This document shows positions 40,094 through 47,526 of a DNA stretch of 64,000 bases, one piece after another. The position numbers were made by a program, and so were the translations under genes. The notes under the pieces were generated by a model. The model was given only the letters and a program-made list of their open reading frames with translations. It did not search any database and was not told the origin of the DNA. This DNA is from Streptomyces stelliscabiei. Its GTDB lineage: Bacteria; Actinomycetota; Actinomycetes; Streptomycetales; Streptomycetaceae. The stretch is taken from NCBI RefSeq assembly GCF_014873495.1, contig NZ_JADBGF010000001.1, positions 6,138,001 through 6,202,000 of the forward strand. Reading direction: 5' to 3'. Each line of letters opens with the position of its first letter. The stretch's first letter is position 1.

Positions 40094-41362
40094 TCAGGAC
40101 GGCTCGCCCCGCCCCTGCCGCGGCAGATCCACCGCCGCGCCCGTCACCGAGCCGCAGTACTCCCGTACCGCGCTGGTCCGCGCCACCACGCGCCCCCGGT
40201 GCACGACGATGCGGCTGTACGCGAGCGACAGCACTCCCGCGAGCCGGGCGCCCCGCACGGCGAGCAGTTCGGCGGGAAAACCGGCCTCGACCCGCACCTC
40301 GGGCAGGCCGAGCCCGGCGCGGGCCGCCCCGCTGACGGCGTCGTACGCCTCCGCTGGCCGCAGCCCGTACCGGGAGGCGAGCAGGAACGCGGCCTCCAGG
40401 GGGTCCCCGCGCCCGACGGGGTTCGACACGTCCCGCAGTGCCCCGCTGCCCGCCGCGACCCGCACCCCGGCCGCCCGCAGGAGCCGTACGGGGGCGGTGC
40501 TCCGGCCGTCCACGGTGCCGCAGCCGCCCTGCGGAAGGCAGACGACGGTCACACCGGCCGCCGCGAGCTGGTCGGCGGCGCGGGCGGCGGCCTGGCCGGG
40601 AAGCCGGGCGAGCCCGCCGCACGGGCCCAGGGTGACGCCGGGCCGCAGACCGCCCGCCATGGCCGCGAGCCGGGCGAGGCGGGCCGGGTCGTCGCCGTCG
40701 GTGTGCAGGTCGACCGGGCAGCCGTGCTCGGAGGCGATCTCCAGGACCGCCTCCACGTACCCGGTGGGGTCGGGGTCCAGATCCGGACAGCCGCCGACCA
40801 CCGAGGCGCCCATCTTCACCGCGTCCCGCAGGATCGCGAGCCCGTCCGCGCCGGCCACCCCGGTCAGCACCCGGGGCATCGCCACCGTCGTCAGCTCGGC
40901 GAGCCCGCGCAGCGCCTGCCCCGCCCGGAGCACCGCCGCCAGCGCCTCCAGCCCCTGGACGTCGCCGACATGCACGTGCGAGCGCACCGCCGTGGCGCCG
41001 TGCCCGAGCTGCAGCAGCGCGGCCTCCGTGGCCCGCCGCTGGACGTCCTGGCCGTCGTAGGGGACCGGGCCCTCGAAGTCGGCCGACAGGGCCGTGTCGC
41101 CGTGGGCGTGCGGCTCCGCGGGGGCCGGCAGGAGCAGATGGCCGCCGAGATCCACCCGGGTGGCGGGCGCCCCGGACGCGGCGGGCCCCGCGCCCAGGCT
41201 GCCGGCCGTGCCCACCGCCTCGATGCGCCCGCCGCCCAGCCGTACGTCCACCACACGGCCGTCGGTCAGCCGCGCCCCGCACAGCAGCAGGGCGCCTGCC
41301 TCGTCCGGGCCGGAGGGCGGGCCGGAGGAGGAGTGGGACGGCTGCGGCTGGCTGTCGGGCAT
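40094..41362 (-). CDS. amidohydrolase/cytosine-deaminase-like protein with degraded active site
   Basis: 422 aa. Belongs to the cytosine deaminase branch of the amidohydrolase superfamily: LLLPAPAEPHAHGDTALSAD keeps the first HxH metal pair (E. coli CodA has EPHIHLDTT). Later ligands are lost: the HCDE motif (metal His and catalytic Glu) reads DLHTDGDDP with Gly for Glu, the SHTTAM motif (metal His) reads LGPCGGL, and the GxD motif (metal Asp) reads AGSGALRDVSN. It is therefore probably not a canonical deaminase. ATG 41362 has GGGAGAG 5 bases upstream; a longer frame to 41407 (MCVTAQ) is possible. Confidence 0.75.
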   Translation of the reverse strand: MPDSQPQPSHSSSGPPSGPDEAGALLLCGARLTDGRVVDVRLGGGRIEAVGTAGSLGAGPAASGAPATRVDLGGHLLLPAPAEPHAHGDTALSADFEGPVPYDGQDVQRRATEAALLQLGHGATAVRSHVHVGDVQGLEALAAVLRAGQALRGLAELTTVAMPRVLTGVAGADGLAILRDAVKMGASVVGGCPDLDPDPTGYVEAVLEIASEHGCPVDLHTDGDDPARLARLAAMAGGLRPGVTLGPCGGLARLPGQAAARAADQLAAAGVTVVCLPQGGCGTVDGRSTAPVRLLRAAGVRVAAGSGALRDVSNPVGRGDPLEAAFLLASRYGLRPAEAYDAVSGAARAGLGLPEVRVEAGFPAELLAVRGARLAGVLSLAYSRIVVHRGRVVARTSAVREYCGSVTGAAVDLPRQGRGEPS

Positions 41363-41717
41363 CGCACTCTCCCGGTGGCTCGACGACGGCTGCGCGGTGA
41401 CGCACATGGGGAGGAACAGCAGGGGACACAAGATCACGCAGAGTGAGACGAGCCTAGGCGGGCCGCCCCGCCCCGTCGCGGAGGAGCGCAATAGTCGTAC
41501 CGGTGTGGTGCGACTGCCGGAGGGACGCCGGGGAAGGCCGGTGGCGAAGGGGCGTACGGGGCTCACGTGGCCTGGGGAAACGGCATGGACGCGGGCTCGG
41601 GGCGAGCGCCGGACGGCTTTCGGAAGATCCCCGCGCGACCGGTGGACCGCCCATGGATGCGGGCGCGGAAACGGATTTGGGCGATCGGCGGTGGGGCGTG
41701 TAATGTCTTCATCGCTC
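41363..41717. other. spacer upstream of tRNA-Thr
   Basis: 355 bases between the minus-strand amidohydrolase start and tRNA-Thr. Holds the amidohydrolase leader and the tRNA promoter (41677-41706). No further gene is supported. Confidence 0.5.
41677..41706 (+). promoter_or_regulatory. promoter of tRNA-Thr/tRNA-Met
   Basis: TTGGGC (41677-41682) and TAATGT (41701-41706) with an 18-base spacer, 11 bases before the tRNA-Thr 5' end; HrdB-type. Confidence 0.65.
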
Positions 41718-41790
41718 GCCCCAATAGCTCAGTCGGTAGAGCGTCTCCATGGTAAGGAGAAGGTCTACGGTTCGATTCCGTATTGGGGCT
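41718..41790 (+). tRNA. tRNA-Thr (GGT)
   Basis: 73 nt. Acceptor GCCCCAA/TTGGGGC (41783-41789), D-loop AGCTCAGTCGGTAGAGC, anticodon stem CTCC/GGAG with loop ATGGTAA, anticodon GGT at 41751-41753, T-arm ACGGTTCGATTCCGT. No encoded CCA. Confidence 0.95.
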
Positions 41791-41836
41791 CTGATGTGAA
41801 AGGTTCCCGCCGCGAGGCGGGAACCGATCGCATCAC

Positions 41837-41909
41837 AGCGGTGTAGCTCAGTCGGTAGAGCAAGCGGCTCATAATCGCTGTGTCACCGGTTCAAGTCCGG
41901 TCACCGCTA
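41837..41909 (+). tRNA. tRNA-Met (CAT), elongator type
   Basis: 73 nt. Acceptor AGCGGTG/CACCGCT (41902-41908), D-loop AGCTCAGTCGGTAGAGC, anticodon CAT at 41870-41872, T-arm CCGGTTCAAGTCCGG. The first pair A-T and absence of the three G-C anticodon-stem pairs mark it as elongator rather than initiator. Forty-six bases after tRNA-Thr, same transcript likely. Confidence 0.93.
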
Positions 41910-42000
41910 CTGACGGTAGCCGATTGCGGGGTCGGTCCTTCGATCGGCTACTCTTTTATGCGTTCAACCCTGTCCCATCCGTTCGTCAAGGAGCACTCAC

Positions 42001-42165
42001 GTGGCTGCCACCGACGTCCGCCCGAAGATCACGCTGGCCTGCGTGGAGTGCAAGGAGCGGAACTACATCACCAAGAAGAACCGGCGTAACAACCCGGACC
42101 GACTGGAGATGAAGAAGCACTGCCCGCGTTGCAACGCGCACACCGCGCACCGCGAAACGCGATAA
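42001..42165 (+). CDS. rpmG: 50S ribosomal protein L33 (zinc-binding form)
   Basis: 54 aa, standard length. VRPKITLACVECKERNYITK and HCPRCNAHTAHRET carry two CxxC pairs, the C+ (zinc-binding) version of L33; many Streptomyces also have a C- copy expressed under zinc limitation. GTG at 42001 with AAGGAG 8 bases upstream. Lies just after two tRNA genes and ends in a terminator hairpin. Confidence 0.97.
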   Translation: MAATDVRPKITLACVECKERNYITKKNRRNNPDRLEMKKHCPRCNAHTAHRETR

Positions 42166-42180
42166 ATCAGGCTCGTACAC

Positions 42181-42212
42181 GAGGCCGTCCCCGAGAGATC
42201 GGGGGCGGCCTC
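42181..42212 (+). terminator. terminator of rpmG
   Basis: GAGGCCGTCCCCG (42181-42193) with CGGGGGCGGCCTC (42200-42212), one wobble, 6-base loop. Confidence 0.8.
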
Positions 42213-42302
42213 GCGTCGTTGCACCACCCGTACCGGTCAGTACCGCCGTATCCGTACCGCCGTACCGCCCTATCCGCCGAGCAACCAGGAGGTGCCGAGC
42301 CG

Positions 42303-42755
42303 ATGGCGCTCGACCAGTCCTTCGTGGGGCGTTCCTACCCGCCCACCGACCCCTACGAGGTCGGCCGGGAGAAGATCCGCGAGTTCGCGGAGGCCGTGGG
42401 GGACACCAACCCCGTCTACACCGACCCGGAGGCCGCCAAGGCGCTCGGGTACGCCGATGTGATCGCCCCGCCGACCTTCGTGTTCTCGATCACCTTCAAG
42501 GCGGCCGGACAGGTCGTCCAGGACCCCCAGCTGGGCCTCGACTACAGCCGGGTGGTGCACGGCGACCAGAAGTTCGCCCACCGGCGCCCGGTGCGCGCCG
42601 GTGACCGGCTCACGGTCACCTCGACCATCGAGGCGATCAAGTCCCTGGCGGGCAACGACATCCTGGACATCCGCGGCGAGGTCCACGACGAGTCCGGCGA
42701 ACACGTCGTGACCGCCTGGACCAAGCTCGTGGCCCGCGCGGCCGAGGAGGCGTGA
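42303..42755 (+). CDS. MaoC-fold dehydratase subunit A (UPF0336, HadA/HadC-like)
   Basis: 150 aa, FAS1-like hot-dog fold. EKIREFAEAVGDTNPVYTDP and VIAPPTFVFSITFKAAGQVV are characteristic of the actinobacterial HadA-like family, which pairs with a HadB-like partner to form a (3R)-hydroxyacyl-ACP dehydratase in mycobacteria. This subunit lacks the catalytic D/H pair carried by the partner. AGGAGGT upstream of ATG 42303. Partner gene starts 7 bases after its stop. Confidence 0.85.
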   Translation: MALDQSFVGRSYPPTDPYEVGREKIREFAEAVGDTNPVYTDPEAAKALGYADVIAPPTFVFSITFKAAGQVVQDPQLGLDYSRVVHGDQKFAHRRPVRAGDRLTVTSTIEAIKSLAGNDILDIRGEVHDESGEHVVTAWTKLVARAAEEA

Positions 42756-42762
42756 GGACCCG

Positions 42763-43191
42763 ATGACCGCGAAGATCTCCTACGACGACGTCGAGGTCGG
42801 CACCGAACTGCCCGCGCAGACCTTCGGTGTGACCCGAGCCACCCTCGTCCAGTACGCGGGCGCCTCCGGCGACTTCAACCCGATCCACTGGAACGAACGG
42901 TTCGCCAAGGAGGTGGGCCTCCCGGACGTCATCGCGCACGGCATGTTCACCATGGCCGAGGCGATCCGCGTCGTCACCGACTGGACCGGCGACCCGGGCG
43001 CGGTCGTCGAGTACGGCGTCCGCTTCACCAAGCCCGTCGTTGTCCCCGACGACGACGAGGGCGCCACCATCGAGGTCAGCGCCAAGATCGGCGCCAAGCT
43101 CGACGACAACACGGTCCGCGTCGACCTCACGGCCATGAGCGCCGGCCAGAAGGTCCTCGGCATGTCCCGAGCGGTCGTACGACTGGCCTGA
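42763..43191 (+). CDS. MaoC family dehydratase subunit B (HadB-like)
   Basis: 142 aa, hot-dog fold. Contains the hydratase-2 motif YAGASGDFNPIHWNERFAKE with catalytic Asp and His, then IAHGMFTMAEAIRV. With the preceding subunit it should form a heterodimeric (R)-specific hydroxyacyl dehydratase. In mycobacteria such pairs serve mycolate synthesis; Streptomyces lack mycolates, so the substrate here is open. The position directly before murB is conserved in the genus as I recall. Confidence 0.87.
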   Translation: MTAKISYDDVEVGTELPAQTFGVTRATLVQYAGASGDFNPIHWNERFAKEVGLPDVIAHGMFTMAEAIRVVTDWTGDPGAVVEYGVRFTKPVVVPDDDEGATIEVSAKIGAKLDDNTVRVDLTAMSAGQKVLGMSRAVVRLA

Positions 43192-43253
43192 CGGCCCGCG
43201 CGGCCGAGCCGCACCGGCACGGTCCCCCGCCCCTCCCGGGTGCGGGGGTCTCG

Positions 43254-43259
43254 TACTCT
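43254..43259 (+). promoter_or_regulatory. -10-like hexamer placing the murB start at a leaderless position
   Basis: TACTCT sits 7 bases before the murB GTG (43267), so transcription would start at or within a base of the start codon. No Shine-Dalgarno sequence is seen before the GTG. Confidence 0.45.
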
Positions 43260-43266
43260 TGAGCCC

Positions 43267-44322
43267 GTGCAGGAACTCCACGACGCCCCCCTCGCCCCGC
43301 TGACCACCTTCCGGCTGGGCGGGCCCGCGCGACGGCTGATCACCGCGACCACCGACGACGAGGTGATCGCCGCGGTCCGCGAGGCCGACGACACCGGTAC
43401 GCCGCTGCTGCTCATCGGGGGCGGCTCCAACCTGGTCGTCGGGGACCAGGGCTTCCCCGGGACCGCGCTGGTCATCGCCACGAAGGGCTACATGCTCGAC
43501 GCGACGCGGCTGGAACTGGCCGCCGGTGAGGTGTGGACCGACGCGGTCGCCCGCACCGTCGAGGCCGGGCTGGCCGGTATCGAGTGCCTGGCCGGCATCC
43601 CCGGCTCCGCCGGCGCCACACCGATCCAGAACGTCGGGGCGTACGGCCAGGAGGTCGCCTCCACCATCACCGAGGTCGTCGCCTACGACCGCCGCACCCG
43701 CGAGACGGTCACCGTCCCGGCCGCCGAGTGCGCCTTCTCGTACCGCCACAGCCGCTTCAAGGACGAGCCCGAGCGGTACGTCGTCCTGCGCGTCCGGTTC
43801 GAACTGGAGGACGCGGGCGGTCTGTCGGGGCCGGTCAAGTACGCGGAGACGGCCCGCTCGCTCGGTGTCGAGCCCGGCGACCGGGTGCCGCTGGCGCGGG
43901 CCCGCGAGACCGTGCTGAAGCTGCGGGCCGGGAAGGGCATGGTCCTCGACCCCGAGGACCACGACACCTGGTCCGCCGGGTCGTTCTTCACCAACCCGAT
44001 CCTCACCGACGAGGAGTTCGCCGCGTTCCACGCGCGCGTGCGGGAGCGGCTCGGGCAGGACGTCACCCCGCCCGCGTACGCCGCCGGCGACGGGCACACC
44101 AAGACCTCCGCCGCCTGGCTGATCGACAAGGCGGGCTTCACCAAGGGGTACGGCACCGGCCCCGCCCGGATCTCCACCAAGCACACCCTCGCCCTCACCA
44201 ACCGGGGCGCGGCCACCACCGAGGACCTGCTCGCGCTGGCCCGCGAGGTCGTGACCGGAGTCCGGGACGCCTTCGGCATCACCCTGGTCAACGAGCCGGT
44301 GACGGTCGGCGTCAGCCTCTGA
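43267..44322 (+). CDS. murB: UDP-N-acetylmuramate dehydrogenase
   Basis: 351 aa. FAD enzyme that reduces UDP-N-acetylglucosamine enolpyruvate to UDP-MurNAc in peptidoglycan synthesis. FAD-binding part: TTFRLGGPARRLITATTDDE, LLIGGGSNLVVGDQGFPG, GIPGSAGATPIQNVGAYGQE. Catalytic: FSYRHSRFK (Arg) and WSAGSFFTNPI (proton-donor Ser), and a final Glu in VNEPVTVGV. Type I MurB. GTG start chosen at 43267, consistent with the family N-terminus. Ends nine bases from the convergent deaminase gene. Confidence 0.96.
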   Translation: MQELHDAPLAPLTTFRLGGPARRLITATTDDEVIAAVREADDTGTPLLLIGGGSNLVVGDQGFPGTALVIATKGYMLDATRLELAAGEVWTDAVARTVEAGLAGIECLAGIPGSAGATPIQNVGAYGQEVASTITEVVAYDRRTRETVTVPAAECAFSYRHSRFKDEPERYVVLRVRFELEDAGGLSGPVKYAETARSLGVEPGDRVPLARARETVLKLRAGKGMVLDPEDHDTWSAGSFFTNPILTDEEFAAFHARVRERLGQDVTPPAYAAGDGHTKTSAAWLIDKAGFTKGYGTGPARISTKHTLALTNRGAATTEDLLALAREVVTGVRDAFGITLVNEPVTVGVSL

Positions 44323-44331
44323 CCGGAGCCG

Positions 44332-45372
44332 CTATCCGGCCGGGCGGGCGAGCCAGTCGTCCACACCGGACAGCAGCTTCGCCCGCTCGTCCTCCGGCGC
44401 CGCCGACGCCCGGATCGACTGCCGGGCCAGCTCCGCCAGTTCCGCGTCGGTGAAGCCGTGATGGTGCCGGGCGATCTCGTACTGGGCCGCGAGGCGGGAG
44501 CCGAACAGCAGCGGGTCGTCGGCGCCGAGCGCCATCGGCACACCCGCCTCGAACAGAGTGCGCAGGGGGACGTCCTGGGGCTTCTCGTAGACGCCGAGCG
44601 CCACGTTCGAGGCGGGGCAGACCTCGCACGTCACGCCCCGGTCCGCGAGGCGCTTCAGCAGCCGCGGGTCCTCCGCCGCGCGTACCCCGTGCCCGATGCG
44701 CGAGGCGTGCAGATCGTCCAGGCAGTCATGCACCGACGAGGGGCCTGTCAGCTCGCCGCCGTGCGGCGCCGACAGCAGGCCCCCCTCGCGGGCGATCGCG
44801 AAGGCCCGGTCGAAGTCCCGCGCCATGCCCCGGCGTTCGTCGTTGGAGAGCCCGAAGCCCACCACGCCCCGGTCGGCGTACCGCACCGCCAGCCGGGCCA
44901 GCGTGCGCGCGTCCAGCGGGTGCTTCATCCGGTTCGCGGCCACCACCACCCGCATCCCGAGCCCGGTGTCCCGCACGGTCGTGTCCACGGCGTCGAGGAT
45001 GACCTCCAGCGCCGGGATCAGTCCGCCCAGCCGGGGCGCGTACGACGTGGGGTCCACCTGGATCTCCAGCCAGCCCGAGCCGTCCCGCACGTCCTCCTCC
45101 GCGGCCTCCCGCACCAGCCGCTGGATGTCCTCGGGCCCCCTGACGCACGAGCGCGCCGCGTCGTACAGCCGCTGGAACCGGAACCACCCCCGCTCGTCCG
45201 TCGCACGCAGCTTCGGCGGCTCCCCGCTGGTCAGCGCCTCGGCGAGCGCCTCGGGCAGCCGCACCCCGTACTTGTCGGCCAGCTCCAGCACGGTCATGGG
45301 CCGCATCGACCCGGTGAAGTGCAGATGCAGATGGGCCTTGGGCAGTTCAGAGAGATCACGTGCACGCTCCAT
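44332..45372 (-). CDS. add: adenosine deaminase family protein with altered substrate motif
   Basis: 346 aa. Zn-dependent purine deaminase fold. Metal and catalytic residues: HLHLH (two His), LSAPHGGE (metal His, catalytic Glu), ASRIGHGVR (His) and LGADDPLLF (metal Asp and following Asp). In canonical ADA the first motif continues HVHLDG, where the Asp binds the ribose 5'-OH; here it reads HLHFTGSM, so Thr replaces that Asp. A different nucleoside or base substrate is possible. ATG 45372 fits the family start. Confidence 0.85.
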   Translation of the reverse strand: MERARDLSELPKAHLHLHFTGSMRPMTVLELADKYGVRLPEALAEALTSGEPPKLRATDERGWFRFQRLYDAARSCVRGPEDIQRLVREAAEEDVRDGSGWLEIQVDPTSYAPRLGGLIPALEVILDAVDTTVRDTGLGMRVVVAANRMKHPLDARTLARLAVRYADRGVVGFGLSNDERRGMARDFDRAFAIAREGGLLSAPHGGELTGPSSVHDCLDDLHASRIGHGVRAAEDPRLLKRLADRGVTCEVCPASNVALGVYEKPQDVPLRTLFEAGVPMALGADDPLLFGSRLAAQYEIARHHHGFTDAELAELARQSIRASAAPEDERAKLLSGVDDWLARPAG

Positions 45373-45447
45373 CGCCCGATCCTGCCGCACGCCCGTGCCG
45401 TCCCGGTAGCGGAATCCTCGAACGTGGTCTTGCTCGCACAAACGACA

Positions 45448-45487
45448 AGGGCCCCCCACACACGAACGTCCGTATGTGGGGGGCCCT
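45448..45487 (-). terminator. terminator downstream of aspC
   Basis: AGGGCCCCCCACA (45448-45460) pairs perfectly with TGTGGGGGGCCCT (45475-45487), 14-base loop, 11 bases after the aspC stop (minus strand). Confidence 0.85.
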
Positions 45488-45497
45488 GAGACCGACG

Positions 45498-46724
45498 TCA
45501 GTCCCGGGCCTCCGCCAGCAGCTTCTGGAGGCGCGAGACGCCCTCGACGAGATCCTCGTCACCGAGGGCGTACGACAGACGCAGATAGCCGGGGGTGCCG
45601 AAGGCCTCGCCGGGGACGACCGCCACCTCGGCCTCCTCCAGGATCAGCGCGGCCAGCTCGACCGTGTCCTGCGGGCGCTTGCCCCGGATCTCCTTGCCGA
45701 CCAGAGCCTTCACCGAGGGGTAGGCGTAGAACGCGCCCTCGGGCTCCGGGCACAGGACGCCGTCGATCTCGTTGAGCATCCGCACGATCGTCCTGCGGCG
45801 CCGGTCGAAGGCCTCCTTCATCTCGTCGACGGCGGACAGGTCGCCCGACACGGCGGCGAGCGCGGCGACCTGGGCCACGTTGGAGACGTTCGAGGTCGCG
45901 TGCGACTGGAGGTTGGTCGCGGCCTTCACGACGTCCTTCGGGCCGATGACCCAGCCCACGCGCCAGCCCGTCATCGCGTACGTCTTCGCGACACCGTTGA
46001 CCACGATGGTCCTGTCGGCCAGCTCGGGCACGACCACCGGCAGGGAGTGGAACTCCGCGTCGCCGTAGACCAGGTGCTCGTAGATCTCGTCGGTCAGGAC
46101 CCACAGGCCCTTCTCGGCGGCCCAGCGGCCGATCTCCTCGATCTGCGCGCGCGTGTAGACCGCGCCGGTCGGGTTGGAGGGGGAGACGAAGAGGAGCACC
46201 TTCGTGTTCTCCGTGCGGGCCGCCTCCAGCTGCTCGACGGAGACCCGGTAGCCCGTGGTCTCGTCGGCGACGACCTCGACCGGGACACCGCCGGCCAGAC
46301 GGATCGACTCCGGGTACGTCGTCCAGTACGGCGCCGGGACGATGACCTCGTCGCCCGGGTCGAGGATCGCGGCGAAGGCCTCGTAGATGGCCTGCTTGCC
46401 GCCGTTGGTCACGAGGACCTGCGACGGGTCGACCTCGTAGCCGGAGTCGCGCAGGGTCTTCGCGGCGATCGCGGCCTTCAGCTCGGGCAGACCGCCGGCC
46501 GGCGTGTACCGGTGGTACTTCGGGTTCTTGCAGGCCTCGACGGCCGCCTCGACGATGTAGTCGGGAGTCGGGAAGTCGGGCTCGCCGGCGCCGAAGCCGA
46601 TCACCGGACGCCCTGCGGCCTTGAGGGCCTTGGCCTTGGCGTCCACGGCGAGGGTGGCGGACTCGGAGATCGCGCCGATGCGCGCGGAGACCCGGCGCTC
46701 GGTGGGAGGGGTTGCAGCGCTCAT
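45498..46724 (-). CDS. aspC: aspartate aminotransferase (class I PLP)
   Basis: 408 aa. Class I aminotransferase, prephenate/aspartate type as in Gram-positives (Igamma/Ib). PLP site: NGGKQAIYEAF, VSPSNPTGAVY, LTDEIYEHLVYGD and the Schiff-base Lys in VNGVAKTYAMTGWRVGW. C-terminal Arg in YLRLSYA binds the substrate carboxylate. It interconverts aspartate/oxaloacetate with glutamate/2-oxoglutarate. ATG at 46724 chosen; an ATG at 46733 would add MGP. Divergent from tRNA-Trp. Confidence 0.94.
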   Translation of the reverse strand: MSAATPPTERRVSARIGAISESATLAVDAKAKALKAAGRPVIGFGAGEPDFPTPDYIVEAAVEACKNPKYHRYTPAGGLPELKAAIAAKTLRDSGYEVDPSQVLVTNGGKQAIYEAFAAILDPGDEVIVPAPYWTTYPESIRLAGGVPVEVVADETTGYRVSVEQLEAARTENTKVLLFVSPSNPTGAVYTRAQIEEIGRWAAEKGLWVLTDEIYEHLVYGDAEFHSLPVVVPELADRTIVVNGVAKTYAMTGWRVGWVIGPKDVVKAATNLQSHATSNVSNVAQVAALAAVSGDLSAVDEMKEAFDRRRRTIVRMLNEIDGVLCPEPEGAFYAYPSVKALVGKEIRGKRPQDTVELAALILEEAEVAVVPGEAFGTPGYLRLSYALGDEDLVEGVSRLQKLLAEARD

Positions 46725-46859
46725 GGGCCCCATCGTTCCAGACCGGAAACGCGCCGGGCACGCGGGTTTCACAGACTGAGCAGCGACGGAACAACCGCCC
46801 GCCTCCGCGGCCGGAAACGGTCGATCTTCGACGGACAACGTCCCTACGGACGCTTTCTG

Positions 46860-46889
46860 TTCGACGACAGCTCTCGGACCACGTATGCT
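46860..46889 (+). promoter_or_regulatory. probable promoter of tRNA-Trp
   Basis: TTCGAC (46860-46865) and TATGCT (46884-46889), 18-base spacer, about 85 bases before the tRNA. A second -10-like TACGTT at 46954-46959 lies nearer. The spacer also holds the dyad GTGCACACCGTGCAC. Confidence 0.5.
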
Positions 46890-46975
46890 CTGTCCTCGTT
46901 GGCCTTCACCGGCCGCGCCCGTCAGGTGCACACCGTGCACTCGCTCGGATGCGGTACGTTGGGGGAGAACCACAA

Positions 46976-47048
46976 AGGGTCGTAGCTCAATTGGTAGAGC
47001 ACTGGTCTCCAAAACCAGCGGTTGGGGGTTCAAGTCCCTCCGGCCCTG
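46976..47048 (+). tRNA. tRNA-Trp (CCA)
   Basis: 73 nt. Acceptor AGGGTCG/CGGCCCT (47041-47047), D-loop AGCTCAATTGGTAGAGC, anticodon stem CTGGT/ACCAG with loop CTCCAAA, anticodon CCA at 47009-47011, T-arm GGGGGTTCAAGTCCCTC. Usual position just before secE in actinobacteria. Confidence 0.96.
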
Positions 47049-47091
47049 CTACACACTCCTCACGCCAGGATGTGTGCGCATGTACGTACAG

Positions 47092-47097
47092 TAATGT
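47092..47097 (+). promoter_or_regulatory. -10-like hexamer upstream of secE
   Basis: TAATGT, 65 bases before the secE start, in an AT-richer patch; no good -35 is apparent at 16-18 bases. Confidence 0.4.
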
Positions 47098-47162
47098 TCC
47101 GCCGTGCGGCTCAGACCGGGCGCGGCACGGCCACGACCCGGACCGGAATCAGGTGAGGATGA

Positions 47163-47450
47163 ATGACGGACGCCGTGGGCTCCATCGACACGCCTGATGC
47201 CCAGGACGAGGTGCCCGAGGACAAGAAGAAGACCCGCAAGGGTGGCAAGCGGGCCAAGAAGGGCCCGCTGAAGCGCCTCGCGCTCTTCTACCGGCAGATC
47301 GTCGCGGAGCTGCGTAAGGTCGTCTGGCCGACCCGCTCCCAGCTGACGACCTACACCTCGGTGGTCATCGTCTTCGTCGTCGTCATGATCGGTCTTGTCA
47401 CCGTGATTGACTTCGGCCTCGACAAGGCCGCCAAGTACGTCTTCGGCTGA
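47163..47450 (+). CDS. secE: preprotein translocase subunit SecE
   Basis: 95 aa. Acidic then Lys-rich N-terminus (DKKKTRKGGKRAKKGPLKR), the SecE motif FYRQIVAELRKVVWPTRSQL and one membrane helix (VVIVFVVVMIGLVTVIDFGL). Clamps the SecYEG channel. Starts ATG 47163 with GAGGATG upstream. Followed by two overlapping hairpins before nusG. Confidence 0.96.
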   Translation: MTDAVGSIDTPDAQDEVPEDKKKTRKGGKRAKKGPLKRLALFYRQIVAELRKVVWPTRSQLTTYTSVVIVFVVVMIGLVTVIDFGLDKAAKYVFG

Positions 47451-47490
47451 GCCGAAAGCGAAGGGCGCCGAGACTTGGCGCCCCTTTCGC
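47441..47490 (+). terminator. hairpins between secE and nusG
   Basis: CTTCGGC/GCCGAAAG around the secE stop, and a longer stem GCGAAGGGCGCC (47458-47469) / GGCGCCCCTTTCGC (47477-47490). Could terminate or attenuate secE transcription before nusG. Confidence 0.6.
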
Positions 47491-47526
47491 ATGTTCCACC
47501 CCCATGATCCAGGAAGAAGCAGCCAC

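Noticed and set aside
37759..41909. tRNA genes as occupied integration sites
   Set aside because: I saw no second copy of a tRNA 3' end as a direct repeat downstream, and no integrase next to them.
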